NCBI GenBank assembly: GCA_964409235.1
Contig: CAYPCN010000003.1
Location: 1-64,000 of the forward strand
Direction: 5' to 3'
Length of the DNA: 64,000 bases
Source: CAINFV01 sp964409235
GTDB taxonomy: Bacteria; Chlamydiota; Chlamydiia; Chlamydiales; FEN-1388
Part shown: in pieces, positions 1 to 8,149 of the stretch
Numbering within the stretch: position 1 is the stretch's first letter
How the letters are laid out: every line of letters starts with the position of its first letter
Notes under the pieces: generated by a model
The model's database searches: none
The model's input: only the letters and a program-made list of their open reading frames with translations
What the model was told of the DNA's origin: nothing
Made by a program: the position numbers and the translations under genes

Positions 1-1008
1 CTCGATCTGGTCGTCGATGTTTCGAATCTGCGCCCGCATTGGCTCCAGACACTGCAGACTAAACAGCTTGGACATCGCCGCTTCTCTAGCTTGAGATAGC
101 TGTTCTCTGAGTTTAATAATGTCGCTGTCAGCCACGATATGCGTGTCAGGACAATGCTTCCATAATTCTTCTTTTTGCCCTCCAAGAACTCGTATCTGTT
201 CTTCAATTTCTTTCGCTTGTTTTTCAATGGCTGCTTGGACATTGCCAAGAGCTGTTCCTGGCTGAATCTCCACGCTCCGCAGAGCGTGGATCTGGGCAGA
301 GATCTGCTTAGCCTGGTCCTTCATCTGAGTCAGTAGCTTGTCCAGCGCCTGTCGTCTAGCGTCTAGCACTTGTGTTTCGACCGTACTGATGCTGGCTTCT
401 TGATTGATTTGCTTTTCGACGCCTGGGTTGCCTTGTACGAGTTCTTGTCGCTTGTTCTCGAGCTTCTGAAGGAGAGCATCGAGCTGTTGTATGTTTTGTG
501 GGGTTGCAGAACTTTGCAAAACAGTAATTTGTTTGGAAATTTCGTCCTTTAATGTCGTTAATGGCCGAACTATATTAAGATTGCCCTTTCTCAATAATAG
601 TTCGCTCAAGAGCCGAAGAGAAGTAGAGTAGTTTTCTTGACGCTCTTGGACGCATTGCTTTTCCGTTGAAGGCCGGGACGCGGGATCATCTCTCGTGCGC
701 TGTATCTCTTTCTGAACGGCAGAAAAGATATTGGCATAATCCGTATCCTCAGCATCCTTTCTGCGAAGAAATTTTATATAAAACAAATTCTTCAACGATC
801 TTATAAAATTGAAAGCCTTCCACTCTTTTGACACAGAAACTTTAGGGTGCTGTTTGGTTGGTGACTGCGATACCAACACAGTGGCTTGCGCGAGCGCAGC
901 AACTCTTTGATCTATTGACTTGTTCGATAGGGGTTTCCCATGTCTATCCGCCACCTCAAACTCTTCACAGAGATCGAGAAAATATCGATCAACGCGCACG
1001 GTCCCCAT
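1..1008 (-). CDS. Partial coiled-coil protein, function unknown
   Basis: The minus strand is open from an ATG at 1006-1008 to the window edge, giving 336 residues with the C-terminus outside the window. A GAGGAA ribosome-binding site lies 6 bases before the ATG. The first 60 residues are mixed in character; a basic aromatic patch follows at about residues 65-90. From about residue 135 the protein is dominated by Gln, Glu, Lys and Leu in heptad-like order with no helix-breaking stretch, so I infer a long coiled coil. There is no signal peptide or membrane segment. I recognise no family. In this kind of genome it could be a structural or secreted coiled-coil protein, but that is only a guess. 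Confidence 0.75.
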   Translation of the reverse strand, partial: MGTVRVDRYFLDLCEEFEVADRHGKPLSNKSIDQRVAALAQATVLVSQSPTKQHPKVSVSKEWKAFNFIRSLKNLFYIKFLRRKDAEDTDYANIFSAVQKEIQRTRDDPASRPSTEKQCVQERQENYSTSLRLLSELLLRKGNLNIVRPLTTLKDEISKQITVLQSSATPQNIQQLDALLQKLENKRQELVQGNPGVEKQINQEASISTVETQVLDARRQALDKLLTQMKDQAKQISAQIHALRSVEIQPGTALGNVQAAIEKQAKEIEEQIRVLGGQKEELWKHCPDTHIVADSDIIKLREQLSQAREAAMSKLFSLQCLEPMRAQIRNIDDQIE

Positions 1009-1347
1009 ATGAGTTTCCTCAGTTGATTCTTCTCATCAGCGTTGTTGCACAAACAGACGTAATTCTCTGACTATCAACGAATTATGATGGCATGCGCTTT
1101 TTAAGTAACGCATAGTCAATGCGTTACGTTGATGTATGCAACGACACCCTTCTTACCTATTGCTTCGTATATACCGTTCCTGTTTTAAACTCAAAAATAG
1201 ACCGGCCTGTGTTCAAGAATCGGTCTGTAGTAGTCGAGGGGACATTTCTATTTTGCGTTGACAGAGATGTTAAGAAATTTGACGCAAAGAGATTCCCATG
1301 GTAGCATACATCCTTTCCAATGACTTTTCTTGATGTCTCAAGGCTTT
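1009..1347. other. Intergenic region with one hairpin
   Basis: No convincing gene lies here; short open frames on both strands lack family resemblance. The notable structure is the inverted repeat at 1105-1127. The region separates the minus-strand coiled-coil gene from the plus-strand tRNA-Pro, so it should hold promoters for both. Confidence 0.5.
1105..1127. promoter_or_regulatory. Perfect 9-bp inverted repeat, candidate operator
   Basis: GTAACGCAT (1105-1113) and ATGCGTTAC (1119-1127) are exact reverse complements separated by 5 bases. It lies about 100 bp upstream of the coiled-coil gene start and has no T-run on either side, so an operator or cruciform fits better than a terminator. Confidence 0.4.
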
Positions 1348-1422
1348 CTGGGTGTAGCGCAGCTTGGCTAGCGCACTTGCATGGGGTGCAAGTGGTCGGA
1401 GGTTCGAATCCTCTCACCCAGA
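1348..1422 (+). tRNA. tRNA-Pro(GGG)
   Basis: A full cloverleaf folds: acceptor CTGGGTG with CACCCAG (1415-1421) and discriminator A at 1422, D stem GCGC/GCGC, anticodon stem CTTGC/GCAAG around loop ATGGGGT, and T arm GGAGG-TTCGAAT-CCTCT. The anticodon is GGG. The C1-G72 pair and the anticodon arm match bacterial proline tRNAs. The 3' CCA is not encoded. Confidence 0.95.
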
Positions 1423-1865
1423 TCTTTTCTCAGTACCTGGTGATGCGAATACGAGACATCGCGTCAACAGTCCCCTCCTCAGCAAGATCGTACAGTCCAT
1501 ATCTCCCTTTGCTTCTATTGGCACCGTCTGCGATTTGGCTGAATCTACCCTCTCCTCTCAAAAGCCGTACCGCACATGGCCCTATTGTGTGTTGATACCT
1601 ATCGACAGCGTTACCGCGTTCCCAACAATCAACGACGATTTCGTATGATGTGAACAGCAGAAATTCCAGCTATAGACATCTTGGTTTAGAGACGATGCCC
1701 CAACTTATGAACACATCCACAGCATCTAAAGAAGAAGAGAAGCATGTATATATAGTCTTCTTCTCTTTGTTATTGTGGATGTTGATAACATCTTCCGGTT
1801 CCCGTGTACGATAATCGCGGTATTTTGGTAGGGTTCTCTTGGTCAAAAGAGAGGGATTCAGAGCT
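1423..1865. other. Intergenic region with nested inverted repeat
   Basis: There is no supportable gene between tRNA-Pro and the LbetaH gene. A 79-residue minus-strand frame (1670-1909) runs antisense into the LbetaH gene and looks like chance. The region holds the nested inverted repeat at 1713-1782 and presumably the promoter for the LbetaH-ispA pair. Confidence 0.5.
1713..1782. promoter_or_regulatory. Nested double inverted repeat
   Basis: Outer arms ACATCCACA (1713-1721) and TGTGGATGT (1774-1782) enclose inner arms AGAAGAAGA (1730-1738) and TCTTCTTCT (1756-1764). Both pairs are perfect 9-bp complements, with 8- and 9-base internal loops between them and a 17-base apical loop containing GTATATATAG. 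It could be a cruciform, an operator pair or an RNA hairpin in the leader of the downstream operon. Confidence 0.45.
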
Positions 1866-2558
1866 ATGGATGAGAGCAGTTTTTCAGCATCTAATTTTTT
1901 TGACCTCACATCGTTTGAACACAGAGCTGTGTTTGACGGATGTTCATATGTATGGGAAGCGTTAGAACGATTGGAGGCCTACCTACTACGCCAGACGCTC
2001 GGAGATATCCGATCTGCGCATCAAGAATTGGCGTACCTTGTCAATCCTGAACTGATTTCAATTGGCGAAGGGACGGTTATCGAACCAGGAGCCTATATCC
2101 AAGGCCCGTGCATCATTGGTCGCCATTGCCAGATCCGCCATGGTGCCTACATACGAGGGAATGTTCTCATCGGCGATCGATGCGTGGTCGGCCATACGAC
2201 AGAGCTCAAGCACTCAATCCTCTTAAATCACGCTAGGGCGGCCCATTTTGCCTTTGTCGGGGATTCGGTCCTGGGTCAGGACGTAAACCTCGGGGCGGGC
2301 GTAAAATGTGCCAATCTGCGGCTTGATGGAACGCCCGTCTTCATTCGTTACCACCAACAGTCCATCTCAACCGGACTGCGAAAATGCGGTGCCATTATCG
2401 GCGATGGATGTCAGATCGGTTGTAATGTGGTGATGAATCCAGGTACACTCTTTGGCAAGAATGTCAAATGCTATCCATGTCTGAACATCGGAGGGGTGGT
2501 TGAAGAGGGACGGCTTGTCAAGCCGCACTCTATGATCGATATTGTCGACGATCGTTAA
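1866..2558 (+). CDS. Left-handed beta-helix (hexapeptide-repeat) protein, GlmU-like
   Basis: A 230-residue protein with hexapeptide-type turns over most of its length (for example ISIGEGTVIEPGAYIQG and CIIGRHCQIRHGAYIRG), the LbetaH fold of sugar-nucleotide acyltransferases. It resembles the C-terminal half of GlmU but lacks a nucleotidyltransferase domain, so it may be an N- or O-acyltransferase acting on an envelope precursor or a regulatory remnant. The Chlamydia homologue, as I recall, also sits beside ispA (CT629-CT628). I chose ATG 1866, preceded by GAGAGGG about 10 bases upstream; an in-frame TTG at 1839 is an alternative. ispA follows after 21 bp, so the two are probably co-transcribed. 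Confidence 0.8.
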   Translation: MDESSFSASNFFDLTSFEHRAVFDGCSYVWEALERLEAYLLRQTLGDIRSAHQELAYLVNPELISIGEGTVIEPGAYIQGPCIIGRHCQIRHGAYIRGNVLIGDRCVVGHTTELKHSILLNHARAAHFAFVGDSVLGQDVNLGAGVKCANLRLDGTPVFIRYHQQSISTGLRKCGAIIGDGCQIGCNVVMNPGTLFGKNVKCYPCLNIGGVVEEGRLVKPHSMIDIVDDR

Positions 2559-2579
2559 CCTTTCGTTGGAGAAAAAGAG

Positions 2580-3458
2580 ATGAATACTGTTCCGAGAGAT
2601 TCTTTTTCGAGAACGGCTTTGCAGATGTTAGAGCCGTATAGAAAACGCTTCGACGAAAGCTTTCAGCACATACTCCCTACCCTTGGCGAAGATTCAGACG
2701 TTCGACAGGCAATCGCCTATGCCTTGCAATCTGGCGGTAAACGACTTCGCCCGGCCATTGTCTGGATGGTGGCCGAGGAGCTTCACGGCCAACACTCTGT
2801 TGACCTGGCAGCTGTGGCGACGGAATTTTTTCACGCCTCGTCGTTGATCACCGATGACCTCCCCTGCATGGATAATGACGATTTTCGCCGCGGTGTGGCG
2901 ACCACGCATAAGGCATTTTCTGAGGCAACGGCTATCTTGGCGAGCTTTGCCTTGACAGCAGCTGGCTTTGAACTCATCACGAGGATTCCCCTTCCTCCGA
3001 CACGGCAGGGAGAAGTGTTGCATTCGGCTTTTTCCAAGGCCAGTCGCGCTATTGGGTTGCACGGGCTTATTGGAGGACAACAGGTTGATCTGAGCCCGAC
3101 GAAGTTTGATACTGAGACGATCAATTCGCTTATTGACTGCAAAACAGGGGCGCTCTTTGATGTCTGTTTTGCCTTCGGGTGGCTGTTCGGGGGAGGCGTC
3201 GTTGACAAGCTTGACGCCCTCCATTCATTGTCGGTTCATTTTGGACGAGCATTCCAAATTATGGATGACCTCGATGACCTTGAACAAGACAGAGCGGCAG
3301 GAAAAAAAATTAACTATGCACTTCTCTTCGGCGAGGAGGCGGCTCGCCAACAGGTTCGAGAGCATGTCGAAGGATTTTGCTCACTGGCAAACACCCTTGG
3401 GCTTGGCGAATCTCCCCTTGTGACCATCGCTTCAGCGATGCGCATCGTCGTCGGCTAG
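2580..3458 (+). CDS. ispA: Polyprenyl diphosphate synthase (farnesyl/geranylgeranyl type)
   Basis: A 292-residue trans-prenyltransferase that elongates isoprenoid diphosphates by adding isopentenyl diphosphate, feeding undecaprenyl lipid and quinone synthesis. The sequence shows GGKRLRP at residues 52-58, the first Asp-rich motif DDLPCMDND at 92-100 and the second, DDLDD, at 229-233, all needed for Mg2+ and diphosphate binding. Length fits the short-chain (C15-C20) class, but product length cannot be read safely. Its last 27 bases overlap the 3' end of the convergent phosphatase gene at 3432, so the two genes share coding sequence on opposite strands. Confidence 0.93.
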   Translation: MNTVPRDSFSRTALQMLEPYRKRFDESFQHILPTLGEDSDVRQAIAYALQSGGKRLRPAIVWMVAEELHGQHSVDLAAVATEFFHASSLITDDLPCMDNDDFRRGVATTHKAFSEATAILASFALTAAGFELITRIPLPPTRQGEVLHSAFSKASRAIGLHGLIGGQQVDLSPTKFDTETINSLIDCKTGALFDVCFAFGWLFGGGVVDKLDALHSLSVHFGRAFQIMDDLDDLEQDRAAGKKINYALLFGEEAARQQVREHVEGFCSLANTLGLGESPLVTIASAMRIVVG

Positions 3459-4478
3459 GGCTTTAGGCGTGGCCTTCCAGGCCCTTTTGTTAATCGCATC
3501 GCGAACAGCTTCAAAAACCGCTTGTAGTTGTGTCGGACGACTGAGTAAGCGATACCGCTGCATGCGCATTTCTACGATTCTCTTCGCGACATTGATCACG
3601 AGATGACCATCGTTCTCGTCATGCATAAGGACATCACGGCGCAAACTATGGGCGGCGACAAATGTCCCAGAGCGCCCTACACCAGCGGCACAGTGGACAA
3701 AGATAGGATATTCACTCCCAGGATGTTCTGCGTCAATGATGTCGAGGAATCTGTGAAAGAGCGTAGACTCAGGAGCGTCGTGGTCCGGCCAGTTTTCATA
3801 CTGCAAATGAGTGACGGTTCTCTTCTCGTCCCGATGATGGTGGGAAAGAGTAAAAATGCGCTTGATGATGGCATGGTGCGGAAAAAACGGGCTTGTAGCC
3901 ACCTTCTGCTCGCTGACCTTCTTGACCTTCCATTTTTTGATGACCTTTGGAAATCGGTTGCTATCCCAATAGGCGCCTTCAGGCGGCGTTACGAGAGCGA
4001 TGACAGTCCGAATGTTCGCTTCTATGACCGCCTGCCAGAAGATGTCCTCTGTTGCATATACCGGGGACTCGCCGACGATATAGTGCTGACAGGGCGTGAG
4101 CACATCACTAGCGCTAATATAAAAGCCCTCGAGATCGCGTAGAGACCGCGTTTCATCATATGGGGCACAACCAGCGAAGACGTTTTTCCAGGCGTGTTCT
4201 GGGCGTAGGCCAACGGTGACCGGCTTCTTCACGTACTTAGAGGCTTGATGAACCTTTGTGAGAATCTTTTCATAATTGACCTTGGAGGCTTTTTTGTTAA
4301 AATGTTTAATCGGTATGTCTTGCTTGGAGATCCACTCCATCAGGTCGTGAGGAATGAGTTGAGAGTCGCGCTCTACAATGGCGTACAAGGTCGAATGCCG
4401 CTCATAGGGATTCAGCGCACAGAGCGAGCCACACACGCAGGCCAGGCAAATGCTGACAACAAACCCTTTGTGCTGCAT
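3432..4478 (-). CDS. Secreted protein tyrosine phosphatase, paralogue 1
   Basis: A 348-residue classical (eukaryote-like) tyrosine phosphatase. Residues 1-21 form a hydrophobic signal peptide ending near CA/L, so the enzyme should leave the cytoplasm. The catalytic loop HCAAGVGRSG is at 262-271 with nucleophile Cys263 and Arg269; the WPD loop is at 230-232 with acid Asp232; a Q-loop-like RPTQLQAV lies near 314-321. All catalytic elements are intact. It starts 18 bp after the recA stop and is probably co-transcribed with recA. A full-length paralogue lies on the other side of recA (5813-6850). Export plus phosphotyrosine chemistry suggests a host- or periplasm-acting role; the target is unknown. 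Confidence 0.88.
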   Translation of the reverse strand: MQHKGFVVSICLACVCGSLCALNPYERHSTLYAIVERDSQLIPHDLMEWISKQDIPIKHFNKKASKVNYEKILTKVHQASKYVKKPVTVGLRPEHAWKNVFAGCAPYDETRSLRDLEGFYISASDVLTPCQHYIVGESPVYATEDIFWQAVIEANIRTVIALVTPPEGAYWDSNRFPKVIKKWKVKKVSEQKVATSPFFPHHAIIKRIFTLSHHHRDEKRTVTHLQYENWPDHDAPESTLFHRFLDIIDAEHPGSEYPIFVHCAAGVGRSGTFVAAHSLRRDVLMHDENDGHLVINVAKRIVEMRMQRYRLLSRPTQLQAVFEAVRDAINKRAWKATPKALADDDAHR

Positions 4479-4496
4479 CTTCCGGAGTCCTTTTGG

Positions 4497-5549
4497 TTAT
4501 TCTGCGCCACTCTCTGAGGTCTCGCCGGTGTTCGGAGGAGTAGGCGCGCGGTCTTTGCACGCGATCAGCAACTCCTTCTCGATTTCATCGAGGAGCACTG
4601 CATTCTTTTTCAAATCCTCTCGAACGCTATCTCGCCCCTGGCCAAGTCGCTGGCCTTTGTAGCTAAACCACGCCCCCTTCTTCTCGATGATATTCATCTC
4701 TGTCGCCATGTCCAAGAGCGACCCTGCACGAGAAATCCCCTCAGCAAACAGAATGTCGAACTCAGCAACCTTAAAAGGAGGAGCCATCTTATTCTTGACA
4801 ATCTTGGCCTTGACGCGGTTGCCGACCTCCGTATTGTCAGCACCTTTGATCCCTGCTGTCTTGCGCAGGTCAATGCGAACGGAGGAATAGAATTTCAACG
4901 CGCGTCCTCCGGTGGTTGTTTCTGGGTTGCCATACATCACGCCGATCTTCTCGCGGATCTGGTTGATGAAGATAGCGCATGTATTGCTCTTGGCAAGTGC
5001 TGCCGTGAGCTTGCGCATGGCTTGCGACATCATGCGAGCTTGAAGGCCAACAAATGAATCTCCGATCTCACCTTCGAGCTCTGCTTTTGGGAGCAGGGCA
5101 GCAACGGAATCGATGACAATCACATCGATAGCGTTTGACCTGGCCAGCGTTTCCGCAATGTTGAGGGCCTCTTCCCCGCTGTCCGGCTGTGAGATCAGGA
5201 GCTCATCGATGTTGGCGCCAATCTTCACCGCATAGCTTGGGTCAAGGGCATGCTCGGCGTCAATATACGCCGCGACGCCGCCTTGCTTCTGCGCATTGGC
5301 AACGATATGAAGGGCGAGCGTCGATTTCCCCGAAGATTCAGGACCGAAGATCTCGACAATGCGGCCGCGAGGAACGCCTCCAATGCCAAGCGCCATGTCA
5401 ACCGTAATGGCACCAGTCTTAATAGCGCTGATTTCCCTATTCTCAGAGTGTTGCCCAAGCGACATGATCGCGCCGTCGCCAAACTGTTTTTTTATGTGGG
5501 CCAATGCTAAATCAAGCGCTCGTTTTTTCTCTGTCTCTGCTTGGGCCAT
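4497..5549 (-). CDS. recA: RecA recombinase
   Basis: A 350-residue DNA-dependent ATPase that forms filaments on single-stranded DNA, drives strand exchange and stimulates LexA-type autocleavage where present. Walker A GPESSGKST is at residues 69-77; the conserved core (for example VIDSVAALLPKAELEGEIGD and the L2 region around NPETTTGGRALKFY) is intact. A strong GGAGG site lies 6 bases before the ATG. The C-terminal tail is acidic and Gly/Ser-rich, as usual. It is followed after 18 bp by phosphatase paralogue 1; upstream there are 263 bp carrying a degenerate MITE-like copy and a terminal fragment (5615-5633). No SOS box was identified by eye. Confidence 0.98.
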   Translation of the reverse strand: MAQAETEKKRALDLALAHIKKQFGDGAIMSLGQHSENREISAIKTGAITVDMALGIGGVPRGRIVEIFGPESSGKSTLALHIVANAQKQGGVAAYIDAEHALDPSYAVKIGANIDELLISQPDSGEEALNIAETLARSNAIDVIVIDSVAALLPKAELEGEIGDSFVGLQARMMSQAMRKLTAALAKSNTCAIFINQIREKIGVMYGNPETTTGGRALKFYSSVRIDLRKTAGIKGADNTEVGNRVKAKIVKNKMAPPFKVAEFDILFAEGISRAGSLLDMATEMNIIEKKGAWFSYKGQRLGQGRDSVREDLKKNAVLLDEIEKELLIACKDRAPTPPNTGETSESGAE

Positions 5550-5614
5550 ACGCGTCCTCCATGAATGTGTCGTTCACCATATGAGCTTTTGGGCTGTCTT
5601 TGCCCCTCGCTGCC

Positions 5615-5633
5615 GAATCCCTTGCAATGGCTC
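5615..5633 (+). repeat. Hairpin-element fragment (right terminus only)
   Basis: GAATCCCTTGCAATGGCTC resembles the right end of the dispersed element (consensus GAATCCACATCGCAAATGGCTC with small changes). It lies in the recA upstream region and is probably a decayed copy. Confidence 0.4.
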
Positions 5634-5740
5634 TTCGTAGCAGAAAGCCAATGTCAAAAAAAGCATACAATGAGCTTGGCGTAAGTATATGGTTTTTGGG
5701 GGATCTCGAGAAGATAGGAAAGCGGCTCCCAAAAATTTAG

Positions 5741-5857
5741 TCGTGAGAGCACGAGGTGCCTGTTGGAAGGCAAAGTAGGATCGGATCTACCCAAAACCTC
5801 TACACTCATATGTCAGGGCATATGGGCTTCGTCGGTCTCGTCAGTGGCTCGAGCTGC
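5741..5857 (+). repeat. Hairpin element, degenerate copy fused to a gene 3' end
   Basis: The left arm is decayed, but AGTAGGATC..ATCTACCCAAAACCTC, the palindrome CATATGTCAGGGCATATG and GGCTTCGTCGGT follow the consensus order. The right half runs into the 3' end of phosphatase paralogue 2, whose stop codon (5813-5815) lies inside the palindrome. Confidence 0.7.
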
Positions 5858-6850
5858 TGGTGGAGGCGTCAACGATGCTACACATCGTCTCACAGCTTCA
5901 TAGATCGCCTCGTATTGGGTAGCGGTGGAAACGAGATAGGATCGCTGCATGCGCAGCTCAACGACTCGCTGGGGGATATTGATCGTGGAGGGGTGGAAAG
6001 CGTGAATCTCTTTGCATAAGCTGTGGGAGGCTGCCAATGTCCCTGACCTGCCGAGGCCGGCGGAACAGTGTATTAAGAGAGGGGATGAGGATACTGGATG
6101 CAGAGAGTTCATCAGATGGAGGAATCTGTGGAACAGCACGGGATCCGGCGCCCCATTGTCAGGCCAGTTCTCATAATGGATGTGAGAGATTGTCCTCTTG
6201 GTTTTTGCATCATCGTTGGTAGCCTGAAACGTTCTCTTGACAACGCGCTGTGCAGGATATGCTTCGCTCTTGTCCAACACTTCTTCGTCCCCCTCTGCGG
6301 TGATCGTCCACCCTTCGACGGTGAGTGGGTATCGACTCTTCTCCCAGTATGCAGGATTGCGGCCACCCGCGTCGGAGGGCATCGCAAGAGCGACAATCGT
6401 AGGGACGTTGGTCTCAATGAGGGCGCGCCAGAAATCGAGGATTGTGGTTTCGAGAGGCCCTTGAGAGATGATGTATTCCTGGAGAGGAGTAAAGACATCG
6501 TTGGCACTGAAATAGAAATTCTCAAGGTGGCGGAGCGTTCTCGTTGCATCGATCGGCGGCATCTTTGGATGGGCATTCTTCGCTCTATGCTCCTCGCTTC
6601 CACCAACGGAACACGGTTTTTTTATATGCTTTGATATCCGCCCGACCATTTTTTTTATGCGCTGATAGTCTCCAACGATCGCCTGCGGCTCGAGGGGAAC
6701 GTTTTGCTCGTCAAGCCAGCGCTTGAGATGGCGAGGAACGGAGGTCATATCTTTCGCCACCAATGCCGTGAGAGCCTGATTGCGTTCGCTATCGCTGAGA
6801 GCTCCTAAGGCGCTTGAAAAGATGAGAGCGACAATGATGAGACGTACCAT
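5813..6850 (-). CDS. Secreted protein tyrosine phosphatase, paralogue 2
   Basis: A 345-residue paralogue of the phosphatase at 3432-4478. It has a signal peptide (residues 1-17, ending SALGA), WPD loop at 229-231 and catalytic loop HCSAGLGRSG at 261-270 (Cys262, Arg268), all intact. The two proteins share matched blocks such as YENWPD, FHRFL, VVELRMQR/IVEMRMQR and TQ(L/Y). The start is only 9 bp after the MORN lipoprotein gene, so it closes an operon with the GspL/GspM-like genes. The last residues, rich in Ala, Thr, Asp and Glu, and the stop codon lie in a hairpin-element copy, so the native C-terminus was probably replaced by insertion. Role inferred: dephosphorylation of an envelope or host protein. 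Confidence 0.87.
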   Translation of the reverse strand: MVRLIIVALIFSSALGALSDSERNQALTALVAKDMTSVPRHLKRWLDEQNVPLEPQAIVGDYQRIKKMVGRISKHIKKPCSVGGSEEHRAKNAHPKMPPIDATRTLRHLENFYFSANDVFTPLQEYIISQGPLETTILDFWRALIETNVPTIVALAMPSDAGGRNPAYWEKSRYPLTVEGWTITAEGDEEVLDKSEAYPAQRVVKRTFQATNDDAKTKRTISHIHYENWPDNGAPDPVLFHRFLHLMNSLHPVSSSPLLIHCSAGLGRSGTLAASHSLCKEIHAFHPSTINIPQRVVELRMQRSYLVSTATQYEAIYEAVRRCVASLTPPPAARATDETDEAHMP

Positions 6851-6859
6851 CGTTTCTTC

Positions 6860-8149
6860 CTATTCAATTTGAGGTGTGCCGTCTGTATAACGGATAGTTT
6901 CGATCACGCTTCCTGATACGTCGAAGAGCGTTGCGGTACCGGTCCCATTCTCAACGCGACTAATCGAGTCTGACTCCCCCTTACCGTGGTAGTGCCCTCG
7001 AATGAGTTTATCTTCGTGATACTCTTCGACGAGCATGACACTGCCATCTGGATACCACGCCATCGAAAGCCCCTGCTTCATATTCTGGCACATCTCCCGC
7101 TGACTTTCGAGAGCGCCATTAGGATGCCATGTTTTGACGGTGCCATGGATAAGGCCGTCACGCCATTCCATAGACAGCCTCGGCGTTCCAGCAGAGGCAT
7201 CGAGGTAGTATCGAATTTCCATACCATTCTTCTTGCCATTTTTGACCTGGTATTTTCGTTCAATGCGACCATCAGATTCGAAGAGCGTCGTCCATCCCTC
7301 GGGCCGACCACGATGAATCTCCTCCTGGCTGATGAGATGATCTTCTTCGAACACAGACCGTATCCCTTCGCGATTGATGACAGAGGAGATGAGATCGCCG
7401 GCGAGAGAGTAGTACGATGCTGTGATCAACAGGTCGTCCTGAAACTCTTCCTCCCATGCCTGGCTGCCGTTGGAGTACAGGCCAAAGGCTTTGCCATGGC
7501 GGGCGTTTTGATGGTATGAGATCTGCTCAATGATGGCCCCTGTGGTGCTGTAGGTAGTGGCAAGCCCTTCTTTTATACCGTGTTCGTACAAGGTGATGCT
7601 TTCGCGTTCCCCAGTGGGGTAAAAGGTCTCAGAGGGACCGTGCAGCACTCCATGTTGGTAGATAAAGGTCGCTGTGAGGGCTCCCTGGTCGTCCCATGAC
7701 TGGCAGAGGCTATCGAAGGACCATGAGGGAAAGGCCGTATCATCGATATCGGCCTGTCCCGCAAGGACTCGGGCGAACAGTTTTTTTTGGCCATTCGGAT
7801 GCCACTCTTGATACAGGCCGCACGCTCTGCCGTTGATACATTCCAAGTACTGCCGCACCTGACCATTTTCGTAGTACGATGTGATGATACTATGAGAGGT
7901 GCCCTCAGCATTGTGAGCATAGACGCGCGTGACTTTGCGGTACGGCTGAGGCGAGAGAAAATTCCTCTGGGTAAGCTCTTTGAGGCGTTCTTTATTGGTG
8001 ATCATCTCCGACAATCCGCTCTGGTCGATGATGTTCACTCGCGACAGCGGCTCTTTAATGACAATGGGCTGTATTGAAGGGTCTTGGGGGGGCGGCGCAT
8101 GGCAGCCAGCCAGCAACAGCATGGCCATAAAAAAGGCAAGCAATCTCAT
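6860..8149 (-). CDS. MORN-variant repeat lipoprotein (YwqK-like)
   Basis: A 429-residue protein with a type II signal peptide: hydrophobic residues 3-14 and lipobox LLAGC with Cys16 as the probable lipidation site. From about residue 85 it carries many copies of a roughly 23-residue motif of the form Y.(N/S)G(Q/E)....Y..G..HG, the MORN_2 variant repeat (for example YYENGQVRQYLECINGRACG and WHPNGQKK). Such repeats form elongated beta-hairpin rods and usually mediate protein or membrane contact; no catalytic site is expected. Its ATG overlaps the stop of the GspM-like gene by 4 bases (ATGA), showing translational coupling. A far larger relative lies at 59103-61679. Confidence 0.82.
   Translation of the reverse strand: MRLLAFFMAMLLLAGCHAPPPQDPSIQPIVIKEPLSRVNIIDQSGLSEMITNKERLKELTQRNFLSPQPYRKVTRVYAHNAEGTSHSIITSYYENGQVRQYLECINGRACGLYQEWHPNGQKKLFARVLAGQADIDDTAFPSWSFDSLCQSWDDQGALTATFIYQHGVLHGPSETFYPTGERESITLYEHGIKEGLATTYSTTGAIIEQISYHQNARHGKAFGLYSNGSQAWEEEFQDDLLITASYYSLAGDLISSVINREGIRSVFEEDHLISQEEIHRGRPEGWTTLFESDGRIERKYQVKNGKKNGMEIRYYLDASAGTPRLSMEWRDGLIHGTVKTWHPNGALESQREMCQNMKQGLSMAWYPDGSVMLVEEYHEDKLIRGHYHGKGESDSISRVENGTGTATLFDVSGSVIETIRYTDGTPQIE

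Noticed and set aside
1670..1909. Minus-strand 79-residue frame
   Set aside because: It runs antisense through the nested inverted repeat and into the LbetaH gene; no family or start signal.
5640..5680. TTGACA on the minus strand upstream of recA as its promoter
   Set aside because: The -35 box is perfect but no acceptable -10 lies at 15-19 bases, so no promoter was listed.
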